Numbered from the stretch's first letter, positions 1 to 6,845 are shown. The stretch: 7,026 nucleotides of DNA from JBEKZQ01 sp049509675 (GCA_049509675.1 JBEKZQ010000335.1:1-7026), one strand, 5' to 3'. A program made the numbers and translations. Notes: generated by a model not told the origin, from the letters alone.

Positions 1-53
1 CTGGTGACGTGGTACAGCGCGTCGGGGAAGTCAATGCGTGGAGGTCGTGCCAT
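1..53 (-). CDS. REP-associated tyrosine transposase (RAYT, Y1 family), N-terminal fragment cut by the window edge
   Basis: The reverse complement of 1-53 opens with ATG at 53-51 and reads MARPPRIDFPDALYHVT, with two bases of the next codon left over. This closely matches the usual start of RAYT proteins (MARPxRIxFPGALYHVTxRG), the single-strand Y1 transposases related to IS200/IS605 TnpA that act on REP palindromes. The YHVT segment begins the first beta strand of the Y1 fold. The catalytic HUH motif and tyrosine lie outside the window, so activity and intactness cannot be judged. A good promoter lies immediately upstream, and no Shine-Dalgarno sequence is needed or seen. The gene is codirectional with the kinase gene ending at 132, but its own promoter argues for an independent unit. 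The family call is confident from these 17 residues; full length is unknown. Confidence 0.85.
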   Translation of the reverse strand, partial: MARPPRIDFPDALYHVT

Positions 54-62
54 GATCCCAAT

Positions 63-91
63 ACGATATCAGACGCCATGCCGCCTGTCAA
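63..91 (-). promoter_or_regulatory. Sigma70-type promoter of the RAYT gene
   Basis: On the minus strand there is a perfect -35 hexamer TTGACA (91-86), a 17-nt spacer, and a -10 hexamer TATCGT (68-63) matching TATAAT at 4 of 6 positions. The transposase ATG begins only 9 nt after the -10 element. Transcription would therefore start about 2-3 nt before the ATG, giving a nearly leaderless mRNA. The hexamers and spacing are seen directly; activity is inferred. Confidence 0.7.
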
Positions 92-96
92 GGCCA

Positions 97-120
97 GTTA
101 GCTGTTAAAGTCTGACCCCG
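97..120 (-). other. GGGGTCAGAC element upstream of the transposase
   Basis: The minus strand carries GGGGTCAGAC (119-110) followed by TTTAACAGCTAAC, just upstream of the transposase -35 box and 12 nt after the stop of the hybrid kinase gene. From memory, GGGGTCAG-type sequences are common in front of RAYT/Y1 transposase genes in many phyla, so this probably marks the conserved head of the element. I saw no clear hairpin or U-tract here, so the kinase operon has no recognisable intrinsic terminator within the window. Confidence 0.35.
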
Positions 121-131
121 TTGTTCTGTCG

Positions 132-1985
132 TCAATTCGCCGCGGGCAACGCATCATGCGGTTCGCCAACCAGAGTCTGACTGGGAGCGAGCCTGGATGC
201 ACCGAGTCCCCCAATCCAATCCGCGGCCACCCTCATTAGCTCGTCGCGGTTAATGGGTTTGGTAACACAATAATCGCAACCCGCGTCGAGACAGTTCTTG
301 CGATCTTCGCGGGTGGCAAGTGCGGTCAGGGCTACGATGGGGCGGGTGTACCCTTCGGCCCGCAGTCTGCGCGCGGCTTCGTGGCCGTCCATCACGGGCA
401 TCTGCATGTCCATGAGAATCAAGTCGAAGGGCGCGCCGTCGCGGAGGGCCGCCATGGCCCGGTCGCAGGCGACTTGCCCGTTCTCGACAACAGTCACGTG
501 GAAGCCGGCGTGGGTCAGAATGTGGGAGATGAGCCGCTGACTGTCGTCAGAGTCCTCGGCGAGAAGAATCCGCTCACCCGACGCGAACCTCACGATCGTG
601 GTTTGGGAATGGGCATCGGGGGTCACTCTCAGGCGACCGTCCTGCGGCGCAGCCCCCAAGGGCGCGGTTTCAACGGTCACGGCAAAGCAACTCCCCTTTG
701 CCGGCTCGCTCCGGACGGCGATGTCCCCGCCCAGCATTTCGGCCAGCCGCTTGGAGATCGCCAGCCCGAGCCCCGTGCCACCGTATTTCCGCGTCGTGGA
801 GTTGTCGGCCTGGCTGAAGCGTTGGAACAATCGGCCGAGTTGATCTTCGGTCATGCCAATGCCCGTGTCGATCACTTGGATCGATAGCAGCGGCCGGGCG
901 GGGTCGTCCTGGACAAGACTGGCCACCACGTCAATTCTTCCGGAAGCAGTGAACTTGACGGCATTGCCGATCAGGTTAACGAGGATCTGTTGCAGCCGGA
1001 TGGGGTCGGTGTAAATGGTTTCGGGAATCGGCTCGACTCGCTCCATGCTTATGGTCAGGCCCTTGTTGGCCGCCAGCGCGCGCGTCATCGCCGCGGTGGA
1101 GGTCACGACTTCCCAAGGCGAACATTTGACTCGTTGGGTTTCGAATTTGCCGCTTTCGATCTTGGCGAGATCGAGGATATCGTTGATGATTTGCAGCAGG
1201 TGTTTGGCATTGCGGACGATCGCGTCGGCGAACTCAACACCTCGGCCCGGTTCCTTGGAGCGGGCGATGTCCGTTTGCAGGAGCTCGGCAAAGCCGATGA
1301 TCGAGGTCATGGGCGTGCGGATTTCGTGGCTCATGTTGGCGAGGAACTCGGACTTGGCCCGGTTGGCCGCCTCGGCCGCGAGTCGCGCAGCGGCGAGCCG
1401 CTCGTTCGTGGCCCGCAGCTCCTCCGCGGCCTCTTCCAAGGCTTGGGTGCGTTTGGCGACCATCTTTTCGAGCTGCTCTTGCGTCATGGCCGCCTGGCGG
1501 GCCAGATGCCAGCGCTTGGTCAACGCAAGGATGATCTGGCGGACCTCGATGTTGTCGAACGGTTTCTTCAGGATCAACAGGTGGTCGGTCCGGCCAAGCC
1601 GCTGGACGATTTCTTCCCAGGTGTGGTCGGAATAGGCGGTGCAAAGCACGATCAGGATTTCAGGGTCCACCTGCCGGATGCGATAAACGGTCTCCACGCC
1701 GTCCCACCCGGGCGGCATGCGGATGTCGACGAACGCCAGGGGGTAGGGGCGGTTCTCGCCGAGCGCCTGCGCGACCAGCGCCAACCCCTCCTCGCCTTGA
1801 TGGGCCGAGTCGATCTGGTACGATTCCGTGGGCTCGCTGGGGAGGAGAGGCTCGCCGAACAAGGCCGCCGCCGCCTCGCTGATCGCCCGATCATCGAGTT
1901 CCGAGGCAACGACTTTGCGAAAGTCCTCGTGGATCGATTCCTGGTCGTCAATCACAAGAATCCGGATGGCGTCAGGCTCGCTCAT
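132..1985 (-). CDS. Hybrid sensor histidine kinase, receiver-HisKA-HATPase-receiver (cytoplasmic)
   Basis: This is a 617-aa soluble protein with no signal peptide or membrane segment. Domains in order: a receiver at about 8-155 with acidic D13/D14, phosphoacceptor D87 (VDIRMP), T116 and K141 (KKPF); a coiled coil at about 165-212; HisKA with H220 in the SHEIRTP motif; HATPase_c with N-box N337/N341, G1 DTGIGM at 373-378, F-box LFQRF at 386-390 and G2 GGTGLGL at 402-408; and a second receiver at about 472-592 with E477/D478, D526 (MDMQMPVMDG), T554 and K576. All catalytic residues are present. The first receiver has an extra stretch of roughly 25 residues between helix 1 and strand 2 (about 30-57). 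The start at 1985 is chosen because GAGGTG lies 4 nt upstream; the 16 extra residues from an ATG at 2033 look like read-in from the preceding gene. It overlaps the CHASE8 kinase gene by 14 nt and is probably translationally coupled to it. There is no HPt or output domain, so its phosphotransfer target is unknown. Confidence 0.93.
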   Translation of the reverse strand: MSEPDAIRILVIDDQESIHEDFRKVVASELDDRAISEAAAALFGEPLLPSEPTESYQIDSAHQGEEGLALVAQALGENRPYPLAFVDIRMPPGWDGVETVYRIRQVDPEILIVLCTAYSDHTWEEIVQRLGRTDHLLILKKPFDNIEVRQIILALTKRWHLARQAAMTQEQLEKMVAKRTQALEEAAEELRATNERLAAARLAAEAANRAKSEFLANMSHEIRTPMTSIIGFAELLQTDIARSKEPGRGVEFADAIVRNAKHLLQIINDILDLAKIESGKFETQRVKCSPWEVVTSTAAMTRALAANKGLTISMERVEPIPETIYTDPIRLQQILVNLIGNAVKFTASGRIDVVASLVQDDPARPLLSIQVIDTGIGMTEDQLGRLFQRFSQADNSTTRKYGGTGLGLAISKRLAEMLGGDIAVRSEPAKGSCFAVTVETAPLGAAPQDGRLRVTPDAHSQTTIVRFASGERILLAEDSDDSQRLISHILTHAGFHVTVVENGQVACDRAMAALRDGAPFDLILMDMQMPVMDGHEAARRLRAEGYTRPIVALTALATREDRKNCLDAGCDYCVTKPINRDELMRVAADWIGGLGASRLAPSQTLVGEPHDALPAAN

Positions 1986-3678
1986 GTGGCACCTCGACAG
2001 GCTTGAACGGTAGCTCCAGGGTAAGAACCGCACCGCACTCCGGGCCGTCGCTGTGCGCGGTCAGCGAGCCCCCCAGCTCTTTTGCGGCATTCGCCGAACT
2101 GTGCAGGCCGAATCCGTGGCCTTCCTTCTTGGTCGTGAAGCCGTGGGAGAAGATCCGCGTCAGGTTCTCTTTGGCGATTCCCACGCCGTTGTCGATGACG
2201 TCGATGAAGATCCTCTCTTCCCGGGCGTCGCCGCCGATTCTGACCCGCACGACCAGCCGCCGGTCCTTCCGGCCGCTTTCGGTCAGAGCGTCCCGCGCGT
2301 TACTCACCAGATTCACCAGGATTTGCAGGACCTTCTGCTTGTCCACGCGAACGTGAGGCGTGTCCGCGTACTCGCGAACCAGCGCGATGTCGTATCTCCC
2401 GAGCGAGGACGCGTTCAGTTTCAGGGCGTCGTCGACCAGACTGGTTAGGTCCACGGTTTCCACGAGTCCTCCTGCTCGGGCGTACGATTGCTGCATGGCG
2501 ACGATTGTCTTCACGTGATCGACGTTCTTGGTCAGGGATTGCATTTCGCTGAGCAACTGACTTTGGTCGTGGGCTAAGTGTGAAGCCACAAGGTTCAGGA
2601 ATTTGGGGAGGTGTTTTCCCTTTTCATCTTTTGTCAAAAAACGCGCCAAGTCCGCGGCGTCGTGGTTCATCAAATCCAGGGCGCGACTGAGGTCCGCGAC
2701 CTTGGATCTCCGCAAGCAATCGGTGACCAGGATGGCCGAGACGTTGACGCTGTTGAGCACGTTGCCCACATTGTGCAGCACCCCCGTGGCAACCTCTGCC
2801 ATGCCGGCCCTGCGCGCCGCGCCGACGAACTGTTGGTGTACGCTCTCCAATTCGTGTTCGGCCCGTTTTCGTTCGGCGACTTCCCTAGTCAATTCTAGGT
2901 TGGCCTGCGAGAGCTGTTGCGTGCGTTGTTCCACGCGGGCTTCCAGGTCCGCATGGGCTTGTTGCAACTCCTTCGCGCCCTGTTGGATCTGATCCAACAT
3001 GGCGTTGAAGTCGTCATAAAGCATTCCCATCTCGTCGTTTGCGCATTTCTGCACGCGGATGGAGTAGTCGCGATCGGCGGAGATCTTTCGGGCCGATTGC
3101 GCCAGTTGAATGATCGGAGCGGAGACGATGCGCTGTAAGCGCGACGATAGGAGAAATGCTATGCCCAGCGAAACGAGCATGACGATTGCCACGATCGTAA
3201 CGGAACGGCGGAGTTGCGCCGAGAGATCATCCATCGAGGCGTGAAAGTAGACCGTTCCGATTTTCCCGCCGTCGCGGATCATCTCGTGGGTGACGTCCAG
3301 GTAATTCCCTGCGACGAACTCATGCCCGTCGGACCCGGGCGGCGGAGGTGAGAAATCCTCTCCTCCCGGTCCGCGATACGTCGCAAACACCCGTCCCTTG
3401 GCGTCGTAGAGGCAGGCGAACCGCACCGTCGGCTGGAGGCTCAGGGAAGACAACATCTCGCGTGCCGCCGCCGGATCGTCAAAGGTCAGTGTCGCCGTGC
3501 TGTTGGCCCCCAGCACCTCGGCCAAGGCGGAGAGTTGTTGGACCTTGGAATCGCGAATCAAAGTGGCGTCGTTGACGATCAGGGCGGCGGAAGTCAAGAG
3601 GAGTGCGGCCCCGCTAACGACCAACACCAAGACGTTCAGTTTCGACTTGATCGAGAGGTTCTTGAGAGACGGAAACAT
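1972..3678 (-). CDS. Membrane sensor histidine kinase with CHASE8 periplasmic domain and HAMP
   Basis: This 568-aa inner-membrane kinase has a first membrane helix at about 14-36, a periplasmic domain at about 40-155 and a second helix at about 158-179. These are followed by HAMP (about 180-232), a coiled coil (about 232-285), a DHp region and HATPase_c (about 440-557). The periplasmic part resembles CHASE8, the sensor domain of the diguanylate cyclase YfiN: see LGANSTATLTFDDPAAA at 56-72 and the FACLYD strand at 87-92. The presumed phosphoacceptor is H302 in the divergent H-box LHNVGNVLNS (301-310), not the usual SHExRTP. The ATP lid is complete: N-box NLVSN (456-460), G1 DNGVGI (496-501), F-box IFSHGF (509-514) and G2 GHGFGL (520-525). 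It starts 3 nt after the YfiR-family stop. The best Shine-Dalgarno, GGGAGGA (3700-3694), is 15 nt upstream inside that gene, which suggests translational coupling. The likely ligand is the adjacent YfiR-like protein (inference by analogy with YfiN). Confidence 0.92.
   Translation of the reverse strand: MFPSLKNLSIKSKLNVLVLVVSGAALLLTSAALIVNDATLIRDSKVQQLSALAEVLGANSTATLTFDDPAAAREMLSSLSLQPTVRFACLYDAKGRVFATYRGPGGEDFSPPPPGSDGHEFVAGNYLDVTHEMIRDGGKIGTVYFHASMDDLSAQLRRSVTIVAIVMLVSLGIAFLLSSRLQRIVSAPIIQLAQSARKISADRDYSIRVQKCANDEMGMLYDDFNAMLDQIQQGAKELQQAHADLEARVEQRTQQLSQANLELTREVAERKRAEHELESVHQQFVGAARRAGMAEVATGVLHNVGNVLNSVNVSAILVTDCLRRSKVADLSRALDLMNHDAADLARFLTKDEKGKHLPKFLNLVASHLAHDQSQLLSEMQSLTKNVDHVKTIVAMQQSYARAGGLVETVDLTSLVDDALKLNASSLGRYDIALVREYADTPHVRVDKQKVLQILVNLVSNARDALTESGRKDRRLVVRVRIGGDAREERIFIDVIDNGVGIAKENLTRIFSHGFTTKKEGHGFGLHSSANAAKELGGSLTAHSDGPECGAVLTLELPFKPVEVPHERA
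1990..1995 (-). promoter_or_regulatory. Ribosome binding site that fixes the hybrid kinase start
   Basis: GAGGTG on the minus strand sits 4 nt before the ATG at 1985, inside the last codons of the upstream kinase gene. It supports the 1985 start over the in-frame ATG at 2033. Confidence 0.6.
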
Positions 3679-3681
3679 GAC

Positions 3682-4260
3682 CTACTGTTGTTGTCCTCCC
3701 ACGATCTTGGCTAAACCGAGCAGCTTCGAGCTGATCTTCAGTTGTTGTCGTTTCGCAACATCGAGGTTGATTTCGAAGCGAACCTTGTTCTGCTCGATGA
3801 AAAAATCGATGGCTCCGCCCTGCTCGGCGAAACCGGGGTTTTCCCCCACCAGCAAGACCGGGGAACCATGTGCCTTGCGAATCGCCGCCGCCTGCTCCTG
3901 CGGGCTGGTGGACGATGCGACGAACAAGACATGACAGGGCGCATAGGCGGCCATGGAGGCGAATTGCTTGACAACGATCGGGCGTCCCCCGACTTTCTTG
4001 GTGCGGGCAATTTCGTTCAGGACCTCGCCGAAAGGGTCTGTCCCCAGCACGCCGATCACCAGCGGGGCGTCGCTCGTCGGAAACGCCCCCGCCGGCCACT
4101 GCACATAGCTGCTGAAATTGTGGAGGTAGGCGGCTTTGATCGCATATTCGCGGTTGATGACCGCCCCTTCGTCCGGCTGGGCGCGAGCAAGGTGAACACT
4201 GAAGGCGATTGACATGCCAGTAATAAGAATGGCTATGCGGAGCAGCCGGCATGCCCCCAC
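3682..4260 (-). CDS. YfiR/DUF4154-family periplasmic protein
   Basis: With the GTG start the product is 192 aa. The signal peptide covers residues 1-27 (hydrophobic core LLRIAILITGMSIAF, cleavage after ARA), leaving a 165-aa mature protein, a normal size for the family. Family hallmarks in the mature part are YAIKAAYLHNFSSYVQWP near the N-terminus, the IGVLGTDPFG strand-turn, CHVLFVASS, VLLVGENPGFAEQGG with IDFF, and a C-terminal NKVRFEIN...LKISSKLLGLAKIV. In Pseudomonas, YfiR is a periplasmic repressor of the CHASE8 protein YfiN. Here the next gene, 3 nt downstream, is a CHASE8 histidine kinase, which fits a partner role. The mature protein has a single cysteine (residue 109), so the intramolecular disulfides known for Pseudomonas YfiR cannot form. 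The start is uncertain: GTG 4260 has GAGGGA 5 nt upstream and gives a standard signal peptide. ATG 4326 would add 22 residues before it with a weak ribosome site, and ATG 4215 would remove much of the signal peptide. Confidence 0.88.
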   Translation of the reverse strand: MGACRLLRIAILITGMSIAFSVHLARAQPDEGAVINREYAIKAAYLHNFSSYVQWPAGAFPTSDAPLVIGVLGTDPFGEVLNEIARTKKVGGRPIVVKQFASMAAYAPCHVLFVASSTSPQEQAAAIRKAHGSPVLLVGENPGFAEQGGAIDFFIEQNKVRFEINLDVAKRQQLKISSKLLGLAKIVGGQQQ

Positions 4261-4450
4261 CCGCGTCCCTCGGAAGCAGCCGCCCTGCAAAGTGCGTGCC
4301 TGAGCGTCAATGAATGACAATTGCATGCTTTTCAACGCGCGGCGCCTTCCATTCTCTGAACCGCGGCTTGTGGGGATGACACATGTTTGTGTAAGAGTAC
4401 TATGGCGCATTGGGGCTACGGCCAAAGGGCGCCGCTTGATGGGTAGGTTT
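4261..4450. other. 190-nt gap between TonB receptor and YfiR-family genes
   Basis: This gap is long compared with the other junctions of the locus (a 3-nt spacer and a 14-nt overlap). It contains an 8-bp inverted repeat, GGCGCCGC at 4428-4435 and GCGGCGCC at 4339-4346, separated by 81 nt, and a small ACACA/TGTGT foldback near 4380-4393. Neither has the U-tract of an intrinsic terminator. I found no good promoter pair. The sensing genes could still have their own transcript here, or the space could hold a longer N-terminus of the YfiR-family protein from ATG 4326. Confidence 0.4.
4266..4271 (-). promoter_or_regulatory. Ribosome binding site supporting the GTG start of the YfiR-family gene
   Basis: GAGGGA on the minus strand lies 5 nt before the GTG at 4260. 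Neither alternative ATG (4326, 4215) has a comparably placed purine-rich site, so this motif decides the start chosen here. Confidence 0.5.
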
Positions 4451-6565
4451 TCAATATCGCCAAGTGACTTTGCCGTAGACGCCTCGCGGGACGGCCGCTG
4501 GCTGATCGGGCACGAACTGGGTGCCGCTGAACTGCACCAAATGGTTCTCCAACAGGTTTTGGCCGACCACGGCAAGTTCCAGGTGCTTGCGAGGACGCCA
4601 AGCAAGCCGCAGATCCATCTCGATGTAGCTTGGCACGCCGAGGGCCGGCAGGCTGTCCACGTAGCGGAGCATCATGTCGAAATCGACGTTCGCACCCAGG
4701 TCCCAGGAGGACATGAGGTAGACCTGGTTTGCGGGACTCGCGCCCTCGTCCAGTTCCGAGCCGGGGACAGCGGCGCCGCGGGCATGCAACTGCATTTCCA
4801 GCAACGCATAGTAACCGCGGAGCCGCCAACTCTTCGCGATCTCCCATTGGCAGGACCATTCCAAGCCGTAGGTGTTTCCCCACATGTCGTTTTGGGCCAT
4901 GAAGGGGATGAAATAGGGCGGAAGCCCGGGAACCAAAGTCGGATCGACCGTGCGCAGGTTGTCGTACTGATTGAAGAATAGCGCCACGTCCCAAGAAAAG
5001 TGGTCTGTGGCCTGCACGCGGTAGCCCAACTCGTAGGCCACCATGGCTTCCGATTTGAGGTTCGGGTTGCCAAAGAACACGGGAAACACCGGGACGTGGG
5101 GGAAGATCGGCAACGAGACGATGCAGGCATCCTCCTCCGCGATGGAGGGCGTACGCACTGCCCGCGAGATCGCGCCCCAGGCCGAACTCCGCTTGTCGAA
5201 CATCCACAACACCCGTGCACTCGGTTGGCACTCGAACCCCGTGAAATCGTTGCGTTCGAGCTTGCAGCCGGGCGTGAACACCAGGTGGTCTTCAACCAGT
5301 GTGATCTCGTCTTGGAGGAACGCGCTGAACAGATTGATTTGCCGGCCGGGCGGGAACAAGGCGAGCCAATCGCTGTTGACGACGTCGTCTCTTACCAGGC
5401 GATAGCCGCCGCCCCAGGTGATCTGCTGGCGGTCGTTCAGGAGAAAATGATGGGTAAAATCGATGTCGTAGGCGTCCTGGCTGATCAGCAGGGCCGGATC
5501 GGCGCGGTCCAGCCGATCGTAATAGATCTGCCAGGAATAGGACGATTCCTCGTCGATGGTGTGGGTCCAACGGGCCACGAGATTGCCGCCCGTCACGGGG
5601 ATGTTCTTCTGCACGCTCTGCTGGAACGCTCCCGAGGGATCGGGGAACACGGGTTCCACCGTGGTTGATTGGACGTGGCCGTCGTAATAGTCGCCCTGCA
5701 AGGTGATCTTGTCGGTGTTCAAGCGGTCGACGTCCCAGTCGACGCGGAATCCGCCCTGCCCGAGTTGGCATCCGTCATGGGAATCTGCGGGGAAAGAATC
5801 GGCGGCGCGATCAAAGTACATGCCGTAGGCGCGGTAGTAAACGCCCTCGCCGGTCCGGCCGCCGTAGCGGAAGGCGCCGAAATCGCGCTCGTAGCTGCCG
5901 CCGCCTCCGCTGGCCAACACGCCCTGGGTGCTTTGCGCCTGCTTGGTGATGATGTTGATCACGCCGTTGACGGCGTTGGAGCCCCACACGGTCGCCCCCG
6001 GCCCGCGGATCACCTCGATGCGTTGAATGTCCTCGAGCATCACGTTCTGGACTTCCCAGTACACGCCGGAGAAGAGCGGCGTATAGACGGCACGGCCGTC
6101 GATCATCACCAGCAACTTGTTGCCGAAGCGGCCGTTGAAGCCGCGCGAGCTGATCGCCCACTTATTGCCGTCGATGTGGGCCACGTCGAGTCCGGGGACC
6201 ATCCGCAGGCATTCGGGAACATTGGTGGCCCCGCTGCGGCGGATCATCTCCGGGGTGATGACGAAGACGGCGGCCGCGGAATGGCCGATGGTGCTTGGCT
6301 CTCTGGTCACCGACGTGATGGGGACGTCCATGGCCGGCACCTTGACATCCACCTTGGAAAGCTGGTCGATGTCCAAATCGAGGATGTCCTTGGCGCTGCC
6401 GCCGACCACACCGCCGGCCTGCCCCGCGGCCGTTTGCTCGGCCGGCCTGTCCGTAGCGGCAGCGGCCTCCGATTGCGCGCGCACCGGCCCAGGCGAGCGC
6501 AGCAACAGAACGAGCAGAATACCGCACTTCAACCAGCCTGGCGGCTGAATAGGTCCGCCCTTCAT
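4451..6565 (-). CDS. TonB-dependent outer-membrane receptor
   Basis: This 704-aa protein begins with a signal peptide (core CGILLVLLL, likely cleavage after A30) and an Ala/Gly-rich linker to about residue 57. A conserved lead segment, DIDQLSKVDVKV (65-76), continues into ITSVTREPST, and the plug domain spans about 90-210. Plug hallmarks are VFVITPEMIRRSGATNVPE, the SSRGFNGRFGNKLLVMIDGR stretch at 139-158, DIQRIEVIRGPGATVWGSNA at 179-198, and VNGVINIITK (199-208). The rest forms the beta barrel, with the late-barrel FGNPNLKSE motif (498-506) and a C-terminal VTWRY ending in an aromatic residue, as expected for BAM-inserted porins. There is no STN domain, and I cannot identify a convincing TonB box. 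The lead segment plus plug resembles receptors that sit beside DUF4154 genes. The substrate is not evident; nothing specific to siderophore or cobalamin stands out. Start at 6565 is supported by a purine-rich run just upstream. It is first in the locus and 190 nt ahead of the YfiR-family gene. Confidence 0.94.
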   Translation of the reverse strand: MKGGPIQPPGWLKCGILLVLLLRSPGPVRAQSEAAAATDRPAEQTAAGQAGGVVGGSAKDILDLDIDQLSKVDVKVPAMDVPITSVTREPSTIGHSAAAVFVITPEMIRRSGATNVPECLRMVPGLDVAHIDGNKWAISSRGFNGRFGNKLLVMIDGRAVYTPLFSGVYWEVQNVMLEDIQRIEVIRGPGATVWGSNAVNGVINIITKQAQSTQGVLASGGGGSYERDFGAFRYGGRTGEGVYYRAYGMYFDRAADSFPADSHDGCQLGQGGFRVDWDVDRLNTDKITLQGDYYDGHVQSTTVEPVFPDPSGAFQQSVQKNIPVTGGNLVARWTHTIDEESSYSWQIYYDRLDRADPALLISQDAYDIDFTHHFLLNDRQQITWGGGYRLVRDDVVNSDWLALFPPGRQINLFSAFLQDEITLVEDHLVFTPGCKLERNDFTGFECQPSARVLWMFDKRSSAWGAISRAVRTPSIAEEDACIVSLPIFPHVPVFPVFFGNPNLKSEAMVAYELGYRVQATDHFSWDVALFFNQYDNLRTVDPTLVPGLPPYFIPFMAQNDMWGNTYGLEWSCQWEIAKSWRLRGYYALLEMQLHARGAAVPGSELDEGASPANQVYLMSSWDLGANVDFDMMLRYVDSLPALGVPSYIEMDLRLAWRPRKHLELAVVGQNLLENHLVQFSGTQFVPDQPAAVPRGVYGKVTWRY

Positions 6566-6568
6566 GAT

Positions 6569-6577
6569 CCCCCCCTC
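6569..6577 (-). promoter_or_regulatory. Ribosome binding site of the TonB receptor
   Basis: On the minus strand GAGGGGGGG is followed by ATC and the ATG at 6565. The G-rich run is close to the start but the AGG core is at usable spacing, and the signal peptide begins directly after it, so the start is well supported. Confidence 0.55.
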
Positions 6578-6845
6578 GCAACATTAGCCGCACTCCGCCG
6601 ACGTGTGCTACGGATTGAGTCGCGGCTGACGTGGGCACAGGCATTGTTGCTATCGGTTTGCCCAGAAAGCAGCGTTAGCCTGACCATTACTTCCGTGCAA
6701 GGTCGCAGATTTCGTGCCTACGGCATTTTACAAGCGCGCCCGCTGGTCGCGCGCGTCGTGCTGTCGGTGCATACAGTGGGCGCGCATCATGCCTCAAGCT
6801 GATCTGGAAGCCCGTGAATCTGCCATTACGGAATCGCGCAGGTGC

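Noticed and set aside
990..2006. Long plus-strand open frame of 338 codons opposite the hybrid kinase
   Set aside because: It is antisense to a gene with complete kinase and receiver motifs. The translation is rich in Arg, Gly and Asp with no domain, as expected from the mirror of GC-rich codons.
1986..2033. Sixteen-residue N-terminal extension of the hybrid kinase from ATG 2033
   Set aside because: The added residues do not resemble receiver sequence, overlap the kinase upstream, and the 1985 start has its own GAGGTG site.
4339..4435. 8-bp inverted repeat GCGGCGCC/GGCGCCGC as a terminator or attenuator
   Set aside because: The arms are 81 nt apart, there is no U-tract, and GC-only 8-mers containing GGCGCC arise easily by chance in this composition.
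4327..4605. Long N-terminal extension of the YfiR-family gene reaching into the receptor gene
   Set aside because: It overlaps receptor codons in another frame and would place the signal peptide more than 100 residues inside the protein.
6725..6730. TAAAAT as the -10 box of the receptor promoter
   Set aside because: No -35-like hexamer lies 16-18 nt upstream on the minus strand, only GC-rich sequence.
5669..6802. Plus-strand open frame of 377 codons opposite the TonB plug region
   Set aside because: It is antisense to the most conserved part of the receptor, is biased toward Ala, Val, Asp and His, and has no recognisable motif or ribosome site.
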